Shown one piece after another: positions 1-7,036 of a stretch of DNA of 19,762 bases. Both the position numbers and the translations under genes were made by a program. This DNA is from an uncultured Granulosicoccus sp. (GTDB taxonomy: Bacteria > Pseudomonadota > Gammaproteobacteria > Granulosicoccales > Granulosicoccaceae): assembly GCA_937924505.1 (NCBI GenBank), contig CALDSR010000034.1, forward strand, positions 1 through 19,762. Direction: 5' to 3'. Every line of letters begins with the position of its first letter. Positions within the stretch are counted from its first letter, which is position 1. The notes under the pieces were generated by a model. That model was not told the origin of the DNA. It made no database searches and worked only from the letters and a program-made list of their open reading frames with translations.

Positions 1-192
1 TGACAGTAGACGCGACGGTATGACAGCAAGCAGAATCCCGGCAGGCGCCGATAGCTCTATCAATCGCTCAAGCTTGGGCCCTGACGCACTTGCATCGTCG
101 TCACGCCACCAGAGTGTTGCTGGTCGCCCGGCCGCTGCCCAAGTGTCAAATTCGGCATTCAATGAGACCCAAGGGTCTTTATCAGTGTTCAA
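1..192 (-). CDS. Polysaccharide deacetylase-like protein, N-terminal part, cut by left window edge
   Basis: The minus strand is open from a TTG at 192-190 to the window edge (64 codons), and an in-frame stop lies four codons before that TTG. The translation contains LWWRDDDA (Asp 31-33) followed by a PKLERLIEL stretch and then ILLAVIPS. This matches the N-terminus of the deacetylase at 14077-14811, which has FWLRDDDA, SKLEQLLAL and LTIASIPAS at the same spacing. In NodB-type deacetylases this acidic cluster is the first metal and catalytic motif. The start overlaps the end of the preceding cyclic-nucleotide-binding-fold gene by 11 bases, so it appears to be the next gene of the same run. No ATG or GTG is available in frame near the start, and the Shine-Dalgarno sequence is weak. 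The start is inferred; family membership is by similarity to the paralogue in this window. Confidence 0.72.
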   Translation of the reverse strand, partial: MNTDKDPWVSLNAEFDTWAAAGRPATLWWRDDDASASGPKLERLIELSAPAGILLAVIPSRLLS

Positions 193-622
193 CTTGCCTG
201 GCTATTTGTTCGCCTAGTGAGGCCATGACTGTCGACATGGTTTCAGGACTGGTATTGATTAACTGCTGAAAGCTGTCCCTGGATATTCGCAGCGCTTTTA
301 CATCGTCAATAGCAACCGCCGTTGTTGTTCTCGGTTCATCGTTGAACAGCGCAAGATACCCAATGACTGTGTATTGTTCCATATCACAGGTACTTGACGT
401 CTCCCCATCTTCGGTCACGGTAAACACGTCGACACCCCCTGACAAAATCACATAGCCGGCAGTAGCCTGATCGCCTTCACTGAACAGCTTTTGACGGCGC
501 TTGAAAAAAATTCTTTCGGACACAAACGCAAGCAGTTTTAGCTTCTCTGGTTCGACACCACTGAATAGTGGAATATTACGCAAAATATTCAGTTCATCGT
601 CCAAGGTCGTGACTGTGTTCAT
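182..622 (-). CDS. Stand-alone cyclic-nucleotide-binding-fold protein (Crp-like sensor domain without HTH)
   Basis: This 146-residue protein is a single cNMP-binding (CAP_ED-type) domain. It has the usual opening helix (NIPLFSGV), the beta-roll with FSEGDQATAGYVILSGGVDVF at about residues 47-67, and the phosphate-binding cassette region at 87-104 (IGYLALFNDEPRTTTAVA). There is no DNA-binding domain, so it is not a Crp-type regulator. In the cassette, Arg98 is kept, but the glutamate of the usual FGE motif is replaced by Tyr89, so ordinary cAMP or cGMP binding is doubtful. The ATG at 622 is chosen because GAGGTGA lies at the right distance upstream; a GTG at 631 would give three more residues but no usable ribosome-binding site. 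It begins six bases after the stop of the ABC-like gene, so the two are probably made together. A regulatory or partner role for that membrane protein is inference. Confidence 0.87.
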   Translation of the reverse strand: MNTVTTLDDELNILRNIPLFSGVEPEKLKLLAFVSERIFFKRRQKLFSEGDQATAGYVILSGGVDVFTVTEDGETSSTCDMEQYTVIGYLALFNDEPRTTTAVAIDDVKALRISRDSFQQLINTSPETMSTVMASLGEQIARQVEH

Positions 623-627
623 TGGAT

Positions 628-3312
628 TCACCTCAAAGCTACGATATCAGCCGATGCGAAGGAAGGGTCAACAACCTTGTCCTCAACAAGCTTTTTGTCA
701 TTGAATGTGAGACATCTATCGAATAATGTACTGTTCGCCTCCGATCCTAACACCCAGACAATACTGGGTGTGTCTTCCTGCTCTTTCAGAAAATTCAGGG
801 TGTTGTCGATGATCGATGCTTGCTGCCCTTGATCCAGTCCTGATACAGGCCGATTGAAAATGTAGTAATCGGACTTTCGCATAAGGGCCCTTGCAAAATT
901 CAGCTTTTGCCTTTGTGCCGCTGTCATGCGTCGCCCACCCGGCCCGACATTGTACTCAAGCCCAACCGCATAAATACTGTTGTAAAGATCTGGCCGCTCG
1001 ACGAACAGCGGTGCAATAGCCGTACGTAATTGCAGTTCAACGTCGTTAAAACGGCGATCCACCTTGCCAAAAACAATGTTATCCAACAAGTTTGCAGATG
1101 GCAAAAAACGGTTGGCATCATACATATCGATACCGTCTTTGAGGTTATCTGGCATGTTCTCATGCAGGAGCTTGCGCGTATCGACAATCTTCTGCATCAG
1201 CTCTTCGCTCAGCAATCCAAAACGATACTGCTGTTCGTTATATTTGAAACTCAGATTGATCCAAGCATAACGTTCATCGACGCTGAGATCTTCGAAACTG
1301 GACCCTTTGAATTTTTGATACCTGCCCCCCAGCTGCGGAAGGTCGCTTGCACTCATATACTCCAAGCGATCAAAGAACGGGTGACCGGGGGGTAAATCCT
1401 GAAACAGCTCCCGTGTGTTTTCGGCAATCGAGAAGCCCATCCGAAACAAATCCTTATCAAGTCCGGTCTGGCTCAATATGCTGCGAAAATATTCGATACC
1501 TTCGTTGTTTTCAGTATCCGGGGATTTCAAAATTCCGAACAGGATATTGTCCAGCACGACAGCTTGATCGTTATAGCGATCAAGATCGAAATAAATAACT
1601 ATATCTTCGAGGCCTTTATCCAACAACGTCACATGCACAGCTTTTCGTAGAGCCACAATCTTGTCTGCGAGGTCGGGTTTTTGTTCAACGTCAATTTTCG
1701 AGTGCAAGGCGAAATCAAAAACATCGTCAGACAGTTGAGCCACCTGCAAAACCTTTCTCATGGCATCGACACCAACCATAACGTTGCCAGCATTCAAACC
1801 ATTGACCGCCCTTGGATCAATCCAGTTGCTATTAAGGTCAAATTCGGGATTACCGGTTCGCCGCGCCTCGACTTTTTCCCACTGACGTCGTGTCGCATCC
1901 TTGCCCAGATACTCCACCTCATCCAATGGTTTATTCTTCAAGCCATACAGTAAATTTTCTTGCAAAGATCCAGAAAAGAAAAAAGTGTCGGATGACGCGT
2001 AGGAAATTCTTTGACCGGTTACCGACTCTGGAAGGCTCAGTAGATTGTCCTTGCCAGCGCTGATTTTCCCCTTGACCGGTCGCGAAACACCGGCAAAGGC
2101 TTCAGCCAGAATGTTCGCCCCGCTGTAGGCATCGCCGACGACAGCCACCGCCTGTTCCGATTCGATAGTCACGGAAACATTTTCAAGCGTAACTGAACCA
2201 GCTTCATCTTCCATGGTGATGTTGACCGCACTTATCGGCTTGCCCAAAGCAAGCGCCTCACCACCAGGAATCGCCTGCTGCTCAGGATCAATCAGCTCGT
2301 CGACATCAAACTGCTCGACAAGCTGCTCATACTTGACCTGCACATCCTGCCTTGCCATATCCCAGTCGATTAATTGCTTGAGTGGCCCTGGCAGTTCCTT
2401 ATACGCCGTTATGACAGCGACCAACTGTCCGACATCAAGTCTGCCAGTGATGGCAAGATAACCGCCGATCAAATAGAACATGAAGGGGGTGACCTGAGCG
2501 AGAAAATTGTTAAGGAACTTGATCTTGTACTTTCGCGTGTATATTTCGAATCGAATTCTGAACAATTTGCCCAGTCGACTGGCGAGATCTGCCCTTTCGT
2601 AATTCGACGTATCGTAGGCATGGATGGTTTCTATCCCTTCCACGACTTCGGTAACACGTCCCGCGAGTTGTCGCGCATTGATTTGTCGCTCACGACCCAG
2701 CTTCAAAAGGCGTTGCCGCAAACGCGGAATGATGACCATTTGCACGGAAGCCATAAACAGCGCAACCAAACCCAGCCAGACATTTTGTACGAAAATGAAT
2801 CCGAGAGCCGTCAGAGCCTGCCCACCAAGCAACACGGGTTGTACGAAGGCTTCGGCCGTAAAACCACCGAGTGGTTCTACCTCATCCTTCACCATGCTCG
2901 AAATTTCTCCGCCTTTGATTCGTTTGAACTCAGCTGGCAGAAATCTCAGCAGTCGATCAACCAGCTCAAAGCGAACCCGGCGTAACAAGCGTTCTCCCAA
3001 AAGCCCTTTGTAGGTGTTGATGTAGTACTTGAACAAGCCGTTGATGATGACCAACATCAAGAAGAGAAAGCTCAAGACGCCAAGCGTCTCGGTACGGGTC
3101 AGCTCAAAACCGCCGAACCAGCTAGTCGCCATAAAGGTTTGAGTGGTGTCTGAGGACGAAAACCCGGTTCCGGTAATCGGCCCGTTGATCAACAACTTCG
3201 GCAAATCGAACGCCATGTAATAGGGAACCATGGAAAGTAGCACCACGCACATGATCCAAATCTGCTCGCGCGAGGTGTGCTTCCAGATATACCGTGAAAA
3301 ACTTGATTCCAT
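628..3312 (-). CDS. ABC-exporter-like membrane protein with degenerate, enlarged nucleotide-binding domain
   Basis: The 894-residue protein has a type-I ABC exporter membrane domain (about residues 10-325, hydrophobic segments near 18-40, 76-96, 160-195 and 270-290). A recognisable but inactive-looking ATPase domain follows from about 372. Walker A reads GDAYSGANI (393-401) with no lysine. The Q-loop glutamine is Ser441. The signature is MTAAQ (796-800) instead of LSGGQ. Walker B and the catalytic glutamate are Asn820-Arg821. The H-loop histidine is absent (VLGS, about 854-857), while the D-loop SGLD (824-827) is kept. Walker A to signature spans about 400 residues rather than roughly 100, because of an insertion. 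The frame is uninterrupted, so this is a maintained protein and not a broken gene. The ATG at 3312 has GGAAAAG upstream; a TTG at 3324 is the alternative. ATP-driven export is unlikely; a scaffold, channel or sensor role is inference. Confidence 0.9.
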   Translation of the reverse strand: MESSFSRYIWKHTSREQIWIMCVVLLSMVPYYMAFDLPKLLINGPITGTGFSSSDTTQTFMATSWFGGFELTRTETLGVLSFLFLMLVIINGLFKYYINTYKGLLGERLLRRVRFELVDRLLRFLPAEFKRIKGGEISSMVKDEVEPLGGFTAEAFVQPVLLGGQALTALGFIFVQNVWLGLVALFMASVQMVIIPRLRQRLLKLGRERQINARQLAGRVTEVVEGIETIHAYDTSNYERADLASRLGKLFRIRFEIYTRKYKIKFLNNFLAQVTPFMFYLIGGYLAITGRLDVGQLVAVITAYKELPGPLKQLIDWDMARQDVQVKYEQLVEQFDVDELIDPEQQAIPGGEALALGKPISAVNITMEDEAGSVTLENVSVTIESEQAVAVVGDAYSGANILAEAFAGVSRPVKGKISAGKDNLLSLPESVTGQRISYASSDTFFFSGSLQENLLYGLKNKPLDEVEYLGKDATRRQWEKVEARRTGNPEFDLNSNWIDPRAVNGLNAGNVMVGVDAMRKVLQVAQLSDDVFDFALHSKIDVEQKPDLADKIVALRKAVHVTLLDKGLEDIVIYFDLDRYNDQAVVLDNILFGILKSPDTENNEGIEYFRSILSQTGLDKDLFRMGFSIAENTRELFQDLPPGHPFFDRLEYMSASDLPQLGGRYQKFKGSSFEDLSVDERYAWINLSFKYNEQQYRFGLLSEELMQKIVDTRKLLHENMPDNLKDGIDMYDANRFLPSANLLDNIVFGKVDRRFNDVELQLRTAIAPLFVERPDLYNSIYAVGLEYNVGPGGRRMTAAQRQKLNFARALMRKSDYYIFNRPVSGLDQGQQASIIDNTLNFLKEQEDTPSIVWVLGSEANSTLFDRCLTFNDKKLVEDKVVDPSFASADIVALR
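1066..2010 (-). repeat. Triplicated Q-loop-like segment inside the degenerate ABC domain
   Basis: Three related stretches of about 23 residues occur in the protein at 435-457, 571-593 and 727-749, at offsets of 136 and 156 residues. They end in SLQENLLYG, VVLDNILFG and NLLDNIVFG. In ordinary ABC exporters this piece (Q-loop followed by ENI-YG) occurs once. Copies two and three align without gaps over 26 residues with about 11 identities, including an aspartate, an arginine and the LDNI-FG ending. Copy three sits at the normal distance before the signature motif. The comparison was made by eye. Confidence 0.7.
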
Positions 3313-3330
3313 AGGCTTTTCCAATTGCTG

Positions 3331-4500
3331 TCAGGCGTCTCTTTGCTTGAAGAGCTTACGCAGAATTTTTCCGGTACCGTAGGCACCATCGGTGTTGATC
3401 GATGTTGGTGTCAGCGAGGGATCCCGAGAGAGCAAAGAATGTATCGCGGCTGCGAGCTTGTCGCCTGACAGTGCGACTTCGGTCACAACCTCAGCCAGCC
3501 CCAGTCGTTGCAATCGCATCGCTCTGTCCGACTGTTCAGTCTCACCGTGAGCGCTATAGGGAACCAGAACAGAACGACACTTCGCCTGTAAAACATCGCT
3601 GACAGTATTGTACCCCGCTTGGGAGACTGACACTTGAGCTCGCGCAACAAGGCGAAGGAAATCAGCTCGGAAACGTTCTACCGTAACAGATGCCGGAGCC
3701 TTGTCCACAATCTCCGAAAAATCATCATCTGGCATATGTGGTCCTGTAACAACACACCAAGACTGTAGATGCGGTAATTGTTCCGCCGCTTGCAAAGACG
3801 CCATGACCAGTTTTGCACCTACCGCTCCACCGCCAGCAGACACCACGACATCAAAACATTGACCACCCGGTTCAGGCAGTGAGCCACAGACCAATCCCGT
3901 GTAAGCAATCTTGTCGGCGATTTCGCTTGCATAGGGATATGACTCATCCAGTGTGGCAAACGCCGGATCACCGTGCACCAGCACCTTGTCAAAATACTGA
4001 TTGACCAACCGGGCAGTTTCTTCATCACGGCCAGGTTTGCTCCGCCGTTGCACAATGTCGCGCAGTGAGGTTACGAGGATCGGTCGAGCTTTGCTGGCCT
4101 TGACCGCATCAATCAGTGGCACAAGTTCAAAACGCACTTGACGTCGACCAAAAGGATAAGCCTCAAGCATGACGATATCAGGCTGCAAAGCGTGATAGAC
4201 ATTCAACAGCTGATCTTTACGACGCTCCTTGAAACTCGAGTCAATCAACTCGCCGTCACTATCGAGCAGTCTGCCAAAGTCGCCATCACGAATCGCAATC
4301 GGCGCCAAGGCGATCTGATCGACGCCTGAATCCTCGAAACCGGGCACGGCTAAGCCACCCGTTACCAATGTCACCTGAAACGCATCGTTTTGCAGCGCTA
4401 CAGCGATTCTGCGCGCCCTCATCAAGTGGCCTATGCCGAGTAGATGCTGGACATAAAACAATACTCGCAGTGGGCGGGTCTGTTCGCGTGTCTGTTCCAT
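3331..4500 (-). CDS. MurG-like glycosyltransferase (COG4671 type), second paralogue
   Basis: This 389-residue protein has a GT-B fold of the MurG/GT28-like class. The N-terminal glycine loop is LLGIGHLMRARR (about 21-32). The C-terminal half carries VVVSAGGGAVG and then SQAGYNTVSDVLQAKCRSVLVPY with a following GETEQ, typical of nucleotide-sugar binding in this class. It resembles the protein at 5780-7000 along its length (GIGHLMRAR against GLGHLRRCR, QAGYNT against MGGYNT), so they are paralogues on either side of a GT4 enzyme. No signal peptide or membrane segment is seen, so it should act at the cytoplasmic face. The ATG at 4500 shares one base with the stop of the GT4 gene (TGATG) and has a GGAG upstream. 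An ATG at 4518 would add six residues. Donor and acceptor sugars cannot be told from sequence. Confidence 0.85.
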   Translation of the reverse strand: MEQTREQTRPLRVLFYVQHLLGIGHLMRARRIAVALQNDAFQVTLVTGGLAVPGFEDSGVDQIALAPIAIRDGDFGRLLDSDGELIDSSFKERRKDQLLNVYHALQPDIVMLEAYPFGRRQVRFELVPLIDAVKASKARPILVTSLRDIVQRRSKPGRDEETARLVNQYFDKVLVHGDPAFATLDESYPYASEIADKIAYTGLVCGSLPEPGGQCFDVVVSAGGGAVGAKLVMASLQAAEQLPHLQSWCVVTGPHMPDDDFSEIVDKAPASVTVERFRADFLRLVARAQVSVSQAGYNTVSDVLQAKCRSVLVPYSAHGETEQSDRAMRLQRLGLAEVVTEVALSGDKLAAAIHSLLSRDPSLTPTSINTDGAYGTGKILRKLFKQRDA

Positions 4501-5783
4501 CAACGCAGGAGGCTCCATTCAGCTTCAAACAGTTGGACCAATTGCTTGATACTGTCTCGATAATCAAGCGTGCTGCGTACTTTTTCCTCGGCGGCCGTAC
4601 CAAGCCGGTTTCGCAACTGCGGTGACTCGATCACCTGGGTAAGCGCTGCTGCAAGCGCCGCAGGATTTTCAGGATCAACCAACAGGCTGTTGTGTTCATT
4701 GAATAGTTCAGGAATTCCTGAGACGGCAGTCGCTACACAGCTAAGTCTCTGGCTGGCGGCTTCGACCAGTACATTAGGCAAACCATCGCGATCACCGTCA
4801 TCGCTTACCTTGCTGGCAAGCGTGAACACATCCGCGCTCCGGTAGTTGTCCAGTACCGTCTCTTGACTCATGGCGCCCATCCACGTAATTTTTTCATCAA
4901 GTTCCAGCTCCTGAGCAAGTGACTTCAAACGATTCAATTCAGTACCACCGCCTATGTGTAAAAAACGCCAATGCAAGGTCGATGGTAAAAGAGCAAGCGC
5001 ATGGAGCAAAGTGTCATAGCCTTTTTTCTCGACTGCACGCCCAACGCTGAGAATCTGCACAGGGTCGCTTGCGAGCTGCCCATCCCGTTGCGACAAGGGG
5101 CGCATAAATGGCGGGAAGCGCTCCAGATCTAGCCCGTGGTAACTCAGATGCACACGGGAGGCATCAGGCGCCAAGGACTGCAAATGTTGATGACCAACAC
5201 CCGTACAAGTCACTGTCCAATTTGCCCGAGTGAGCTTTTCACCTAGCTCCCAATCAGGAGAAGTCCATATATCCTTGGCATGTGCAGATACCGTCCAGGG
5301 GATGTCACGCAGCGTGCTGGCGTAAGCGGCTACAGAAGCAGGGGTATGTATAAAATGCGCATGCAACCACTGGGCATCGTCAGGCCATTCATTGGCTAGC
5401 ACGGCCGCCTGACCAAAACGCCGTATTCGGTTACGCGTCAGGTCGCGGGAAAAATCGCGCAGAAAATTCCGCAATGCCTTGAAAAACCCAGACCTTGTTG
5501 CGCTCGAGAAAAGTCCGCGCAACACACGCAGCGGTTCCTCATGCAGGTACTCAGGCAAGTATGTTACTGGCGCGCTAATCTCTTCGTGCACCGCATGGTG
5601 CGTGTGATCGGTAGGGCGACGCAGGGATACGATGGCAATGTCGATACCCGCGTTTTCAAGTCCGAGTATTTCTTGAGCGATAAACGTTTCTGATAATCTC
5701 GGATAGCCTTTCAGAACGACCACCACCTTGCGACGAACATTACCAGGGGCGGATCCGAGAGCTGATTCCTGACTGCCGGTCAA
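4500..5783 (-). CDS. GT4-family glycosyltransferase (colanic-acid/WcaL-like)
   Basis: The 427-residue protein is a retaining GT-B enzyme of family GT4. The N-terminal domain begins at about residue 18 with VVVVLKGYPRLSETFIAQEI, a start typical of WcaL/AmsK-like exopolysaccharide transferases, and contains the conserved HAHFIHTPA stretch. The C-terminal domain has ILSVGRAVEKKGYDTLL followed by GLPNVLVEA, the E-containing donor-binding segment, then TAVSGIPEL. The start is a TTG at 5783 overlapping the TGA of the upstream gene by four bases, with no good Shine-Dalgarno site, so it probably depends on coupling or on slippage in the A11 run just upstream. A GTG about 18 codons in is an alternative start. 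It is expected to add a sugar to a lipid-linked or soluble glycan in the cytoplasm; the substrate is unknown. Confidence 0.88.
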   Translation of the reverse strand: MTGSQESALGSAPGNVRRKVVVVLKGYPRLSETFIAQEILGLENAGIDIAIVSLRRPTDHTHHAVHEEISAPVTYLPEYLHEEPLRVLRGLFSSATRSGFFKALRNFLRDFSRDLTRNRIRRFGQAAVLANEWPDDAQWLHAHFIHTPASVAAYASTLRDIPWTVSAHAKDIWTSPDWELGEKLTRANWTVTCTGVGHQHLQSLAPDASRVHLSYHGLDLERFPPFMRPLSQRDGQLASDPVQILSVGRAVEKKGYDTLLHALALLPSTLHWRFLHIGGGTELNRLKSLAQELELDEKITWMGAMSQETVLDNYRSADVFTLASKVSDDGDRDGLPNVLVEAASQRLSCVATAVSGIPELFNEHNSLLVDPENPAALAAALTQVIESPQLRNRLGTAAEEKVRSTLDYRDSIKQLVQLFEAEWSLLR

Positions 5784-7000
5784 ACCGATTGCATGACTTG
5801 CGCTCGACGGGTCGTTTTTTTTTTTACCCTTTCGCTATACAAGTCACCCACAAGCTCCGATACATTTTCAAGCCCGTTGAGCTCAAACTTGGTTGCGCGT
5901 TGTGACGGCCTAGGAGTATTTGGAAGCGCTTTCAGTGCCGCACTCATTTTCATCGGGTCGCTGGCATCCTCGGGCAACAGCATATCAACCATACCAAGCT
6001 GCGACGCCCTTTGCGTGCGTAGCAGTTGCTCTTCGCGCGGAACGGTACGTGGAACGATGAGTGCCGGCTTGTCGAATGACAGGATTTCACAAAAAGTGTT
6101 GTAGCCGCCCATTGACACCACCGCACGAGCACTTGAAATCAGCTCCTCCATGCGGGAATCAAAATCGATGACTTCTACATTGGCAAGTGCTTCACCCCTG
6201 GCCACCAACTCACCGCGTTCTTTGCCAGGCATATAAGGGCCTAATACCACAAACGCCTTGTGCTGCAGGGTTGGATCACCTTCATATGCACCCAACACAT
6301 CCTGAATCAAAGCAACACCGTCGCCACCGCCACCGGTTGTAACCAGGATATAGTCACCTTCCTGCTTATGCGCCGACAAATCTTCGTGCAACGCTTGGCG
6401 CTTGAGAAAACCAACAAAACTCATTCGCGCACGCATAGCTGGCGTGATGTCGATGCCGATCATCGGGTTGTAAAAATTCTCCGGGCCGTAGATCCAGATG
6501 TGGTCATAGGTCCTATCGATCTTGGGCACCAGCGCTTTGCGCTTCCATTCAGCCGCCAATAGATGTGGTGAGTCCATGACATCACGTAAGCCAAGTACAA
6601 GCGTAGTACCAATCGATTTCAGATAAGCCAATGTATCGGTAATCTCACCCTGCAAACCCATCGGCTCCTTATCGACAATAAATATGTCTGGCTTAAAGGA
6701 TTCAGCCGTATGACGAATAATCGATTCTCTCATGCGAATTGTTTCGCCAAGATCAATATGCTTGTCGAGCGATGTGTATTCACCATTACGCAGTTTGATG
6801 ACGCTAGGTATCTTGACAAAGTCAACGCGGGCTCGGAAATCAAAGGCGCCTGCTATTGCAGACCCGGAAATGATCAGCACGCTCAATCCACTGTAGTTTT
6901 CAACCAATGAATGCGCAATGGTCCGGCAACGGCGCAAATGGCCAAGACCAAACGTATCATGGCTATACATGAGTATCCGTGCACCATCAAGCTGGTTCAT
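5780..7000 (-). CDS. MurG-like glycosyltransferase (COG4671 type), first paralogue
   Basis: The 406-residue protein is a GT-B fold enzyme of the predicted glycosyltransferase group COG4671. It shows ILMYSHDTFGLGHLRRCRT at the N-terminus (about 9-27), LGLRDVMDSP in the linker region, VTTGGGGDG at the start of the C-terminal domain, and VSMGGYNTFCEILSFDKPALIVP with PREEQ for donor binding. The ATG at 7000 has a GGGGAT/AGG-type site upstream. The gap from the permease stop is 36 bases, one of the widest in the run but still consistent with one transcript. The last codons contain an A11 run encoding Val-Lys-Lys-Lys, followed by a basic tail (TTRRAQVMQSV). It is paired with a paralogue two genes downstream. 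Cytoplasmic location is likely, as no export signal is seen. Confidence 0.87.
   Translation of the reverse strand: MNQLDGARILMYSHDTFGLGHLRRCRTIAHSLVENYSGLSVLIISGSAIAGAFDFRARVDFVKIPSVIKLRNGEYTSLDKHIDLGETIRMRESIIRHTAESFKPDIFIVDKEPMGLQGEITDTLAYLKSIGTTLVLGLRDVMDSPHLLAAEWKRKALVPKIDRTYDHIWIYGPENFYNPMIGIDITPAMRARMSFVGFLKRQALHEDLSAHKQEGDYILVTTGGGGDGVALIQDVLGAYEGDPTLQHKAFVVLGPYMPGKERGELVARGEALANVEVIDFDSRMEELISSARAVVSMGGYNTFCEILSFDKPALIVPRTVPREEQLLRTQRASQLGMVDMLLPEDASDPMKMSAALKALPNTPRPSQRATKFELNGLENVSELVGDLYSERVKKKTTRRAQVMQSV
5815..5825 (-). repeat. A11 homopolymer run at end of glycosyltransferase gene (possible slippage site)
   Basis: Eleven consecutive T on the plus strand are eleven A in the coding strand, about 30 bases before the stop of the gene at 5780-7000. 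In the frame reached by adding one A (or a -1 ribosomal shift) there is no stop before the next gene: the frame reads KNDPSSASHAIGLTGS and enters the GT4 gene in its own frame. A slip would therefore give a single two-enzyme polypeptide. The run could also be a length error in the assembly. Confidence 0.6.
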
Positions 7001-7036
7001 GGCCTATCCCCGCTCTTTATAGGAAGTGGTATCGCA

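Noticed and set aside
20..217. Plus-strand open frame of 65 codons at the left edge
   Set aside because: It lies antisense to the deacetylase start and the end of the cNMP-fold gene, and its translation shows no recognisable domain.
182..622. Crp/Fnr-type transcription regulator
   Set aside because: The protein ends about 25 residues after the sensor fold, so there is no helix-turn-helix domain.
2374..2985. Plus-strand open frame of 203 codons inside the ABC-like gene
   Set aside because: It is antisense to the membrane domain, whose helices and motifs are clear on the minus strand; the plus translation has no hydrophobic pattern or known motif.
628..3312. Degenerate ABC motifs as the result of frameshifts or a decaying pseudogene
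   Set aside because: The frame is continuous for 894 codons, flanking framework residues (ARAL, SGLD) are kept in register, and the downstream gene is tightly coupled.
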